From the NCBI GenBank assembly GCA_028641055.1, contig CM054063.1, positions 178,628,756 to 178,692,755 of the forward strand: DNA of 64,000 nt, written 5' to 3'. The position numbers and the translations under genes are program-made. The stretch is from Alopecurus myosuroides (taxonomy: Eukaryota > Streptophyta > Magnoliopsida > Poales > Poaceae). Shown piece by piece: positions 22,999 to 33,479 of this stretch. Each line of letters starts with the position of its first letter. Positions within the stretch are counted from its first letter, which is position 1. The notes under the pieces were generated by a model. That model saw only the letters and a program-made list of their open reading frames with translations, was not told where the DNA came from and made no database searches.

Positions 22999-25222
22999 TC
23001 AAGTTTGAGCTTGTTGGTCCCCAACCAAGTTGGGTCCTAAGAGGTTAGTCACAATAGGCTTGGCAACCCAAATGGTTCTTTTCTTGACACCACTTTGAGT
23101 ACCAACATATTTGGCAAACACATTGCCCACATCATCCTTCCGAATGGAATACACATCATCAATTATGATAGGGTTGGATAATGTACCATTAGTGCATGAA
23201 GAAGCAAGATGGCCCTTTTCACGACATAAGTAGCAACAACGACTCCTTCCATTCTTCTTAGTTGATTTCTCAACTTGAGAAGCATTAGCTTGAGTCTTCA
23301 TAGGAAGAGGCCTTTCTTCAACTTGAAGTTGAGATTGAGGTTGAACTTGTGGCCGCTTCCCTTGTTGCTTCTCGCTAAGTTTCTTCTTCTTCAAAGGGCA
23401 TGATCTAACATGATGTCCTTCAACCTTGCACTTAAAGCAAACAATATTGGCCAAATTCTTGACTTGTTCATGGCCCTTCTTCTTGTCGACCTTGGACTTG
23501 TTCTTGTGATTGGAAATAAATCCAAGTCCTCTCTTGTCATTGGGGGATTTTTGGACACTCAACATATTATCAAGTGTGGACTTCCCTTTATGACACTTCT
23601 CCAAGTCTCTATCCAATGAAGTGACTTGGGCCTTGAGCTCTTTGATTTCCTCTACATGGTTAGTATCAACACAAGAGATATAGGAAGTAGATGCATCATT
23701 ATTAGAGCAACAAGGTAAGGAAAGGAATTCATCATAAGATGTGGGAACATTATGAGAGGATGAATTAGTAGGACTAGCACAAGGCAATATAGCATTTAGA
23801 GTAGATATTGTGCCTTTGTCCACATGAGGCTCACAAGATGTTACCTTAGTTAACATAGCCTTATGAGATAATTTTAGCCTCTCATGGGAGACTAGAAGAT
23901 CCTTATGAGAGCTTGAGAGCTTTTCATGAGTTTCTTCCAATTTCCCATAATTACTAGTTAGCAACTCAAGTTGACCCCGTAGCTCAACATTCTCCTTTAA
24001 TGTGGATTCTTCACAAGAAATAGAGTTAGTAGCACAAGCATCAACATTTATAGCTTTGAGGTCATTAGCAAGAGAAAGAGATAATTCATTGTACCTTCTA
24101 AGCTTCGAAACGCTAATAGGATATGTTTCTTCTAGACTATTTAGTTTCTCTTCAAGAGAAGATCTAAGGGATCGCTCTTTCTCAAAAGCCTTTTCAAGCT
24201 CTTTGTCCTTGATAGAATGAATACCACTATGACTTTCCAAAGTCACGATGATAACCTCCTTTTCATCTACAAGAGAGTTCGCATCATCAAGTTGTTCTAG
24301 GAGAGCATTCACATTTTCTTTGGTCTCACCAACAAGGCTTGCAAACCATAAGCCTAATTTCTTAGACTCATCATCATCTTCCTTACCAACATCATCATCA
24401 CTACTATCATCATAATATATATTGGGGTTCAAAGTGGAAGATACCTTTGAATCCTTGGCCATAAGGCAAAATTTTGGTAGATGATGATGAATCATTACTT
24501 GAGGCACCACTCAAGTCCACATCTTGTTCCATAGAGAGTTGAGTTTCCTTTAAATTGTTAGCCATACAAATACTAGAGGAAACACAATCATTTTTATCAT
24601 GGGAACAAGATAAAGCAAGCATATCATCATGAGATTTAGTCAAGCAATGATGACATGATATGCAAAGACTATCAACACAAGAATGTAAAACATTTTTGGT
24701 GCTAGTTGTGTTTAAGTCCAAAGATGAGACATTGCAATAAGATAGAGATGAAGGATCATCAATAATAATCTCACTATCATTATTGTTAAGCCTGTCACTA
24801 CTCACCATCTCATTAGTTTGTGGCTTACCAAATGTTGGTGAAGTAGAAGAAGTTGAGAACTCATCACGACCGGAGATGGAGGGAGAGCAATTATCCTCAA
24901 TAATATTGGACACTCTATATTTATCTTGAAGCTTTGTCCATAACTCATGAGCATTCCGAATAGGAAAAAGTGGCTTAATAACTACAAGGCTCACAAGAAG
25001 GAAAAACGCATTAATAGCAAGAGCATCGAGAGATAAGTTTTTCACTTCCTCTAAAGTTGGATTTTGAGGATCCTTTGGAGGATAAAAACCCATCTCTACA
25101 ATTTGCTCCATGTGTGGGTCCATGACCCGGAAATAAATGAGCATGCGAAATTTCCAACGATCATAGTTTGTGCCATCGAAATGAAATGTGGGATCGTGCA
25201 CTAATTCACTAAGCGACATCAT
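22999..25222 (-). pseudogene. Copia Gag, unit A (one frameshift)
   Basis: Homologue of the intact Gag of unit B, with about 97% identity by eye. The ATG pair at 25217-25222 is the first in-frame start after the primer-binding site. The N-terminal part holds the copia gag region ('FDGTNYDRWKFRMLIYF', 'AHELWTKLQDKYRV'), followed by a Ser/Asp-rich part. One extra base near 24471-24476, in a run of A and T, shifts the frame so the first part ends at 24410. The second part continues in another frame to a stop at 22999, with a long coiled coil and two zinc knuckles. Both knuckles are intact here (CFKCKVEGHHVRSC and CYLCREKGHLASSC), unlike unit B. Confidence 0.88.
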
Positions 25223-25259
25223 TACTATCAAGGCGGTGAAGCCTAACAATGAGAGCCCT

Positions 25260-25272
25260 GGCTCTGATACCA
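25260..25272 (-). other. Primer-binding site, unit A
   Basis: The minus strand reads TGGTATCAGAGCC two bases after the LTR end; complementary to initiator tRNA-Met. Confidence 0.85.
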
Positions 25273-25274
25273 AT

Positions 25275-27682
25275 TGAAAGTATAAGGATGCCGCCTAGAG
25301 GGGGGGTGAATAGGCGCTTTAAAATAATTACGGTTTAGGCTTGAGTAAATGCGGAATAAAACTAGCGTTTAATTTATCAAGCACAAAACCTATGCAAGCT
25401 AGGTTTACCTATGTGCACCAACAACTTATGCTAGGAATGATATACAACTATGAGATAGCAAGATAGATGACTTCAAGCACGATGGCTATCACAAAGGTAA
25501 ATGCATAAGTAACGAGCTAGAGTATAGAGATAACCGAAGCACAAGGAGACACCGGTGTGATTACCGAAGTTCCTTCCCAAGGGAAGTACGTCTTCGTTTG
25601 AGAGGTGGGGAGCCACCTAGGCGCTCCTCAATAGCATGGATGTGCACAACTTATTCTCCTTGAGCTTCTCCGGTGAGGGAGATGCTCGTTTCCACTATGA
25701 GGTCGACTTGAAGGCGTTGACCAAACCTTACACGAGGTTGAGGCTATCTCCACAACTCAATTGGAGGCTCTCAACGAAGCTTCTTGCAACAAGGTGGAAG
25801 CCCCAAGCACTAACCGTCTAGGGTGCTCAATACACCCAAGAGGAACAATCTCTCCGGTGACCAAGCACGCAAGAGTAACAAGCTCACGAACTTCTCTTTC
25901 ACGAATCTCGTGGGGAACTCAAACCGAAGCACCTAATGCAATGGCAACAACAAACAAAGTGGTCAAGAACTTCTCTCCCAAATCACACCAAAGCAACTAA
26001 TGCTATGGAGGGAGTAAGGAGGAAGAACAAGGAAAACAACAAATGAATCCCTATATCTAGATCCAATAGATTCCCCTCACAAAGAGGAGGGATTGATTGG
26101 TGAAGTGGTAGATCTAGATCTCCTCTCTCTTTTCCCTCAAGTGGAAGTAAGAATCATTGGAGGGATAGAGAGATAGCAAGCTTTTGGAGGTCAACAATGG
26201 AGGACAAACTTGCCCAAAAGGTTAGGGAACCATTGGGGAAGAAGGCCCCTTAAATAGGTCACCCAAATATCCAACCGTTGGAGGATAAATCGCGCAGGGG
26301 CGGAACCTCCGGTGAAACCACCGGAACCTCCGCCCCCCGGATGAGTTAGGACACCAAAATGGCTGAAAAAATGACCCAACCACCGGAGCCTCCGGTGGTT
26401 TCACCGGAGGCTCCGCCAACATCATCCCGAAGGGGTTTCCGGCGGAGCCACCACCGGAGCCTCCGGTGGTGGAAAAAACTGCAGAACACCCTATATGAAA
26501 ACGGTCGTAACTTTTGCATCCGGACTCCGTTTTCGATGTTCTTGGGATCGTTGAAATCACAACGACGAGCACTACAAGAATATGCAGAGAAACATCATAG
26601 TTTAAAATGGTAATATAAAACCAAATGATGAAAGGTTTGGCCTATCAATAAAGGATAACCGGTAGAAACCTCCAACAACAAAAATGCGATAAGTTTTTCA
26701 TACGAAATCCATTTTTGATGAACTTGAGCTTGACATGAAGAACATGACAAGCTCTAAAACCTTACATGGAGAAAACCCAAATAAGAACCAAGAAGGATGA
26801 TGCCAAGTATGCAAAGGTTTGAGCTCTCTACGATAGATACGATCAAGATATGCATTCAAGAGCCCCTCTTGATAGTACGGTTATCTATCCTATAATCCGG
26901 TCTCCCAACTAGCATAATGAGACCGGTAAAATAGAAACCCTATCTAAGTCATACCTTTTCCTTGCACAATCCAATTGAGCTAGATGATGACGATCTTGAC
27001 TCTCTCAAGTTGGATCTTCTTTCTTGATCGTGCTTGCTAGCACATGCTCCGCTTGATGAAGACTTGCAAGTTGCTCCCCCATACACCATTATGGGAGAGA
27101 CCCTTAATGGCAAATCTTCACGAGGACACAAACTCCAAAAGGGTGGCAATCATAAAGCATAGGATTTCTTATAGATGCTTCACTTGAGCTTCCACGTCAA
27201 GCTAGGTGACGAACACCGCTTGACGATGACATAGACCATGGGCAATATGAAATCTTCCTTTTTGTTCATGCCCATGGAAAGATACCTAACCACACATAGA
27301 GATGCCACACACACATGTATGGGTTATATCACAAAGCTATATTGACAATTGCTTACCATACCATGAGATACACAATCCCACTTGGTACATCGTGTAGCTT
27401 TGTGTGTTGATCACTAGCTTGATCAACCTTGTATCTTTTCTTCTCACTTCAAATGATGATGTCTTCAAGATAACCATGAAGGATAAACTAATGCTTTTCT
27501 TCAAGACACACTAGAAATAATCTCAACTCAAACCATGACCATTCTTCATGTAAATCCTTGAATATACATGAACTCCATTATTTCCTATGGACAAGATCTA
27601 CAAGGATAACTCAATGCAAACATTAGTCCATAAGGATTGTCATTAATTACCAAAACCACATATGGGGCACCATGCACTTTCA
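25275..27682 (-). repeat. LTR-A of the copia array
   Basis: The plus-strand ends are TGAAAGTATAAGG and GCACTTTCA, with inverted ends TGAAAGT/ACTTTCA. It is 2408 bp long and pairs with LTR-B (2396 bp). Candidate TATA on the minus strand: CTATTTAAG at 26249-26257. A cluster of GC-rich inverted repeats at 26380-26472 lies upstream of that TATA. Confidence 0.9.
26380..26472 (-). repeat. GC-rich inverted repeats in LTR-A
   Basis: Two perfect inverted repeats. One at 26380-26398 has 9-bp arms around one base (CCACCGGAG / CTCCGGTGG). One at 26448-26472 has 12-bp arms around one base. Partial copies of the same motif lie between them and at 26300-26340. The first is conserved in LTR-B at 34585-34603; the second is mutated there. 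Confidence 0.85.
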
Positions 27683-27694
27683 ATCTCCCCCATT
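27683..27694 (-). other. Polypurine tract of unit B
   Basis: The minus strand reads AAAATGGGGGAGAT directly before the LTR-A start TGAAAGTGCATGG. This makes LTR-A the 3' LTR of the unit whose gag is at 31205-33427. Confidence 0.85.
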
Positions 27695-30600
27695 TTGGTA
27701 ATTGATGACAATCCCTTTTTACGAGGGTTTATATGATGAATTAAGCAACCATGCAAAACAAAGAGCAAGGATGCAATAGCATGGAAGGCAAATGCTTAAG
27801 AACGAAACTAAAGCATAGAACCAAATTCCCTTAAACCCTCTAAACTTCTCCCCCATTGGCATCTATTGCCGAAATGGGAAAAAATATTTAGAAGGCCACT
27901 ATAATAAGAGCTCCCCCATAGTGTATGCATTCCTCATGATATGAGTGAAATAAAGAGCATATATCCAACTAGGAATATATGGAGGGAGATCAAACTATAT
28001 TGAGGATCCAAAGATTTACAAGCAAAGTCAAATTGAAGGATACTTTCATAAAGAAGCAACCAACCAAAGGATCCGAAAAACCGATTGACCAAAATCAATA
28101 TTATGATAAGATCAACCAAGTGTTCTAGAAAATCAAGAGGGAACTCCCCAAGGTACATGTACAATGTTACATTTGAATTACTATATGATGTGCACAACAT
28201 GGAATCGTCACTCCCTTCTAGATAATTTTGAACACGAACAAGAGCAAGAGAATAGATTGGAAATGAAGCAAAGAAATTGGCAAACAAACAAGAGTTGAGC
28301 AATTAAGATCAAGAAGCGACAAGTAAAGATTTACTCAACCGAAAGAGATGAGTGTGACAAGGAAATACATTTGTAGGAGACTAATAGGTTGAGAAAAGCT
28401 TCATCATAGTCTTTAAATATATGAGGCACATAGTGCATATCATGTATTTCCCATACACACAAATCAACAAATGATAAAACACATAGGTCCACAAGCTTTA
28501 TAAGATGCAAAAGGAATACCAAAAAGAAAAGAAAAGCTTGTGCCTTTTAGGAACCACCAAGTAATATAAAGCAATAAAACATGGTCACTAAAGAAATAGA
28601 ATATCAATTAAAGATGTAACTATTCTCGTGTGTATAAGTTTCTAAGTGGACACCAATCACAACGATATATATCCACAAAGAAATATGCACACACAAAAAT
28701 AAGTACAAGGGTGAAGAACATGATACCCAAGATAGGTTCATAAATATACCAATAAGATTTTTTCTTGAAAGCAAAGCACTAGGCTTAGTTTAATATTAAG
28801 GGGATATAAATGGACAAACAATAAACTCATCAACGCATCACAAATATCACAAGGGAAAAGTGATAGTTGGAATGCTTCGAGAAAGGTAACGCATATCACA
28901 AAAGATTCAAATGTTTTTTTTTGAGAATTCATCAATATTGCATATGAGAGACTTCAAGTAGAAGTTACTAGATTAATATACTTGGGATTGGTGAATCATG
29001 AAAATGATTATAAGTATCCCCTTAGTATGTAATCATCCTGGCTTACTCATAGTTGCAATAAAGATGTTTTTGATAAGACATTTGCAAGAGCCAAATGAAA
29101 TGCAACAAATGGAATTCATGCCAAGATACAACCTACACAAGGTTTAAAGCTAGAAATGTATGCATGGAATAGATACTTGTTACCGAGACGGCATTGGTGA
29201 TGAAGAAGATGCGAGTTTGATAATCATCGTAGCTTGACTCCTATGATATGATGGTGAGAACACCTTCCTTATTAATGGAGCAAGAAACCAATGTATCTCC
29301 ATTGTACCGAAAAACAAAGATCAAGTACAAAATGGTTCCCAAACTTATTGGGTCCAAAGTAGTTAGAACAACTACAATACATAGGGCAAACTCCACATAA
29401 ATATGTGCATATTAATATGAATTTGAATTTTATGCACATCTTAGCCATTTAGGATTTGATGGAGTTTATCCTATATATTGGATCAACGAAAGTAAGCATG
29501 TCAAAGGATATACATAGTAAATATACATGCACAAAACTTTCAAGAACCAAACAAGATACAAATTGGACAAAATACCAATTAAAACAAAGAAGGCACTCAC
29601 AAGAGATAAAATCAAATGAAGTGTCCAAATTATATCAAAACCCCAAATCAACACATGATTTAGGAAATCAAATAGAGAAGATAACAAAAACAACATAAAA
29701 GAATAAACAAACCCTCTACACTTTTCATGATGGCACACAAAGTAGCAAGACGAAAAATGTTCGTCTTTCAAAGAGACAAGTCATTGGAATAAAATACCAA
29801 TTTCAAGAAAACAAGTGTTCAAACACATATAGGATAGTTCTTCCAATAATAGTGCATTAATTATGATATTGCATTTGAATACAAGATGCACACAATGGAA
29901 TCATTAATCTCCATATATATTGTTCAAACACTAGTCAAGCTCAAGAAAATCAATAAGATGCAATACCAATTAAAGAATTGTGTTCTACTCAATGTAGGAT
30001 AGCTTCCCCAAGAAATGCAACACAAAGAAGTATGACTTTGAATGAGAGTGCACACGAATGGGATCATTGCTTTTCCTAACTCAATAAAGCATCAAACAAA
30101 TTTTGATTAGAGCAAGGAAGACACAAAGGAGTTTGAACCAAACAAATCCTTGGCAAGAAACAATGCAATTTTAGAGCAATGGACAAAGTAAATATGATCA
30201 ATAAACTTACCACACATTATTATAACTTGTCAAAGACAAGATATGTATGGAGATATTTCTCGGTGGTATATTTGTTCACAATCATATTCACAAAACATAA
30301 GCATGTGGTAAAAGATAGGAATGAAACACCATACTTAAATAGAGATTCTTGGTGGCTTCAATAGTCGAATGATCATGCAAATAAATGATTAATATATCAA
30401 GAAGCAACCGGTTCCCGAGAAGGTAAATTCTAGTGCTAATTTGTGGAAAACCGCACCAAGAAACTCTCACAAATAATATACCAAAAGATGAGCAAATAAA
30501 ATCATTTAAGCAAATTTAAACTTGTTTGAGCACACATGCCACATAGGAACAAGATAATTAACAATATCCATTCTATGTGGCAAAACCTTAAATGTTCACA

Positions 30601-31204
30601 TTCTTTAGGCTTGTAATATGCACAAACATATTACTCCCCCATAATGTGATAATCCATATCTCTTAGCAAGAGGCAAACAAAGACCAACTTGAGATAATTA
30701 ATAGACATTAGAATTTGAATTTCTCCACATAGAGACTAGATACTATTGAAATATCAACACTATGTGGTATTCCTCATGTACACACATTTTGGGATTGTGA
30801 AGTGCCAAAGGCATATTAATCTCCGAAAATGGGATAGTCCATTAATCACTCAAAAGAGCCAAATAAGATACACACAAGATGCAATTAGGCTCAAAGCAAA
30901 CTCATACATACATTTTGTGCGAACCGACAAACACATACTAGATTACTCAAGGATAAGTAAGTAGTAAGCATAAAATATATAAAATACAAGAAAGGTACAA
31001 AACCAATACATGCAAAGGGGCAAGCAACTTTCAATGTATATATATAATGTAATAAATACAAGTTACCGCAAGAAGGAGCATGGAATATGAGATAGAGACG
31101 TGATAATCCAAATGACTTGGCTTAAGGAAAATATACGTTATGAAGATCCCTTAATTCTTCATGATATAGCCAAGTCTCCAATGCCCTCCGATAACACCTA
31201 TTGA
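27695..31204 (-). other. Array unit B: 3.5-kb non-coding region where pol should be
   Basis: AT-rich sequence between the gag stop and the polypurine tract. I find no copia protease (LDSGC..H), integrase, reverse transcriptase (YVDD) or RNase H motif in any frame. Part of it (27695 to about 29848) matches the plus-strand copy C at 652-1716. The structure is therefore a feature of the family, not a one-off deletion. Confidence 0.75.
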
Positions 31205-33427
31205 TCAAGTTTGAGCTTGTTGGTCCCCAACCAAGTTGGGTCCTAAGAGGTTAGTCACAATAGGCTTGGCAACCCAAATGGTTCTTTTCTTGACACCACT
31301 TTGAGTACCAACATATTTGGCAAACACATTGCCCACATCATCCTTCCGAATGGAATACACATCATCAATTATGATAGGGTTGGATAATGTACCATTAGTG
31401 CATGAAGAAGCAAGATGGCCCTTTTCACGACATAAGTAGCAACAACGACTCCTTCCATTCTTCTTAGTTGATTTCTCAACTTGAGAAGCATTAGCTTGAG
31501 TCTTCATAGGAAGAGGCCTTTCTTCAACTTGAAGTTGAGATTGAGGTTGAACTTGTGGCCGCTTCCCTTGTTGCTTCTCGCTAAGTTTCTTCTTCTTCAA
31601 AGGGCATGATCTAACATGATGTCCTTCAACCTTGCACTTAAAGAAAACAATATTGGCCAAATTATTGACTTGTTCATGGCCCTTCTTCTTGTCGACCTTG
31701 GACTTGTTCTTGTGATTGGAAATAAATCCAAGTCCTCTCTTGTCATTGGGGGATTTTTGGACACTCAACATATTATCAAGTGTGGACTTCCCTTTATGAC
31801 ACTTCTCCAAGTCTTTATCCAATGAAGTGACTTGGGCCTTGAGCTCTTTGATTTCCTCTACATGGTTAGTATAAACACAAGAGATATAGGAAGTAGATGC
31901 ATCATTATTAGAGCAACAAGGTAAGGAAAGCAATTCATCATAAGATGTGGGAACATTATGAGAGGATGAATTAGAAGGACTAGCATAAGGCAATATAGCA
32001 TTTAGAGTAGATATTGTGCCTTTGTCCACATGAGGCTCACAAGATGTTACCTTAGTTAACATAGCCTTATGAGATAATTTTAGCCTCTCATGGGAGACTA
32101 GAAGATCCTTATGAGAGCTTGAGAGCTTTTCACGAGTTTCTTCCAATTTCCCATAATTACTAGTTAGCAACTCAAGTTGACCCCGTAGCTCAACATTCTC
32201 CTTTAATGTGGATTCTTCACAAGAAACAGAGTTAGTAGCACAAGCATCAACATTTATATCTTTGAGGTCATTAGCAAGAGAAAGAGATAACGCATTGTAC
32301 CTTCTAAGCTTAGAAACGCTAATAGCATATGTTTCTTCTAGACTATATAGTTTCTCTTCAAGAGAAGATCTAAGGGACCACTCTTTCTCAAAAGCCTTTT
32401 CAAGCTCTTTGTCCTTGATATAATGACTACCACTATGACTTTCCAAAGTCACGATGATATCCTCCTTTTCATCTACAAGAGAGTTAGCCTCATCAAGTTG
32501 TTCTAGGAGAGCATTCACATTTTCTTTGGTCTCACCAACAAGGCTTGCGAACCATAAGCCTAATTTCTTAGACTCATCATCATCTTCCTTACCAACATCA
32601 TCATCACTACTATCATCATAATATATATTGGGGTTCAAAGTGGAAGATACCTTTGAATCCTTGGCCATAAGGCAAAATGTGGTAGATGATGATGAATCAT
32701 TACTTGAGGCACCACTCAAGTCCACATCTTGTTCCATAGAGAGTTGAGTTTCCTTTAAATTGTTAGCCATACAAATACTAGAGGAAACACAATCATTTTT
32801 ATCATGGGAACAAGATAAAGCAAGCATATCATCATGAGATTTAGTCAAGCAATGATGACATGATATGCAAAGACTATCAACACAAGCATGTAAAACATTT
32901 TTGGTGCTAGTTGTGTTTAAGTCCAAAGATGAGACATTGCAATAAGATAGAGATGAAGTATCATCAATAATAATCTCACTATCATTATTGTTAAGTCTAT
33001 CACTACTCACCATCTCATTAGTTTGTGGCTTACCAAATGTTGGTGAAGTAGAAGAAGTTGAGAACTCATCACGACCGGAGATGGAGGGAGAGCAATTATC
33101 CTCAATAATATTGGACACTCCATATTTATCTTGAAGCTTTGTCCATAACTCATGAGCATTCCGAATAGGAAAAAGTGGCTTAATAACTACAAGGCTCACA
33201 AGAAGGAAAAACGCATTAATAGCAAGAGCATCGAGAGATAAGTTTTTCTCTTCCTCTAAAGTTGGATTTTGAGGATCCTTTGGAGGAGAAAAACCCATCT
33301 CTACAATTTGCTCCATGTGTGGGTCCATGACCCGGAAATAAATGAGCATGCGAAATTTCCAACGATCATAGTTTGTGCCATCGAAATGAAATGTGGGATC
33401 GTGCACTAATTCACTAAGCGACATCAT
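31205..33427 (-). CDS. Copia Gag, unit B (intact, 740 residues, no pol)
   Basis: An uninterrupted frame from an ATG pair (33422-33427) just after the primer-binding site to a TGA at 31205; the frame also extends upstream without an ATG. The N-terminal 120 residues are a copia gag domain (UBN2-like: 'FDGTNYDRWKFRMLIYF', 'AHELWTKLQDKYGV'). A Ser/Asp-rich and acidic linker follows. About residues 280-480 are strongly helical with heptad character ('SLRSSLEEKLYSLEE', 'LRGQLELLTSNYGKLEE'). A basic region and two CCHC knuckles complete it. The first knuckle has lost its first Cys (FFKCKVEGHHVRSC); the second (CYLCREKGHLASSC) is complete. Gag should assemble particles around the element's RNA. With no pol, reverse transcription and integration must come from another copia element. 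Confidence 0.88.
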   Translation of the reverse strand: MMSLSELVHDPTFHFDGTNYDRWKFRMLIYFRVMDPHMEQIVEMGFSPPKDPQNPTLEEEKNLSLDALAINAFFLLVSLVVIKPLFPIRNAHELWTKLQDKYGVSNIIEDNCSPSISGRDEFSTSSTSPTFGKPQTNEMVSSDRLNNNDSEIIIDDTSSLSYCNVSSLDLNTTSTKNVLHACVDSLCISCHHCLTKSHDDMLALSCSHDKNDCVSSSICMANNLKETQLSMEQDVDLSGASSNDSSSSTTFCLMAKDSKVSSTLNPNIYYDDSSDDDVGKEDDDESKKLGLWFASLVGETKENVNALLEQLDEANSLVDEKEDIIVTLESHSGSHYIKDKELEKAFEKEWSLRSSLEEKLYSLEETYAISVSKLRRYNALSLSLANDLKDINVDACATNSVSCEESTLKENVELRGQLELLTSNYGKLEETREKLSSSHKDLLVSHERLKLSHKAMLTKVTSCEPHVDKGTISTLNAILPYASPSNSSSHNVPTSYDELLSLPCCSNNDASTSYISCVYTNHVEEIKELKAQVTSLDKDLEKCHKGKSTLDNMLSVQKSPNDKRGLGFISNHKNKSKVDKKKGHEQVNNLANIVFFKCKVEGHHVRSCPLKKKKLSEKQQGKRPQVQPQSQLQVEERPLPMKTQANASQVEKSTKKNGRSRCCYLCREKGHLASSCTNGTLSNPIIIDDVYSIRKDDVGNVFAKYVGTQSGVKKRTIWVAKPIVTNLLGPNLVGDQQAQT

Positions 33428-33464
33428 TACTCTCAAGGCGGTGAAGCCTAACAATGAGATCCCT

Positions 33465-33477
33465 GGCTCTGATACCA
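33465..33477 (-). other. Primer-binding site, unit B
   Basis: The minus strand reads TGGTATCAGAGCC two bases after LTR-B; initiator tRNA-Met type. Confidence 0.85.
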
Positions 33478-33479
33478 AC

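Noticed and set aside
24002..24220. Plus-strand ORFs in the copia gag regions
   Set aside because: Shadows of the minus-strand Gag coiled-coil region; repeated in both units only because the units are duplicates.
26300..26480. CRISPR-like or satellite array
   Set aside because: The repeated GC motifs are irregular inverted repeats inside an LTR, without regular spacers; the genome is a plant.
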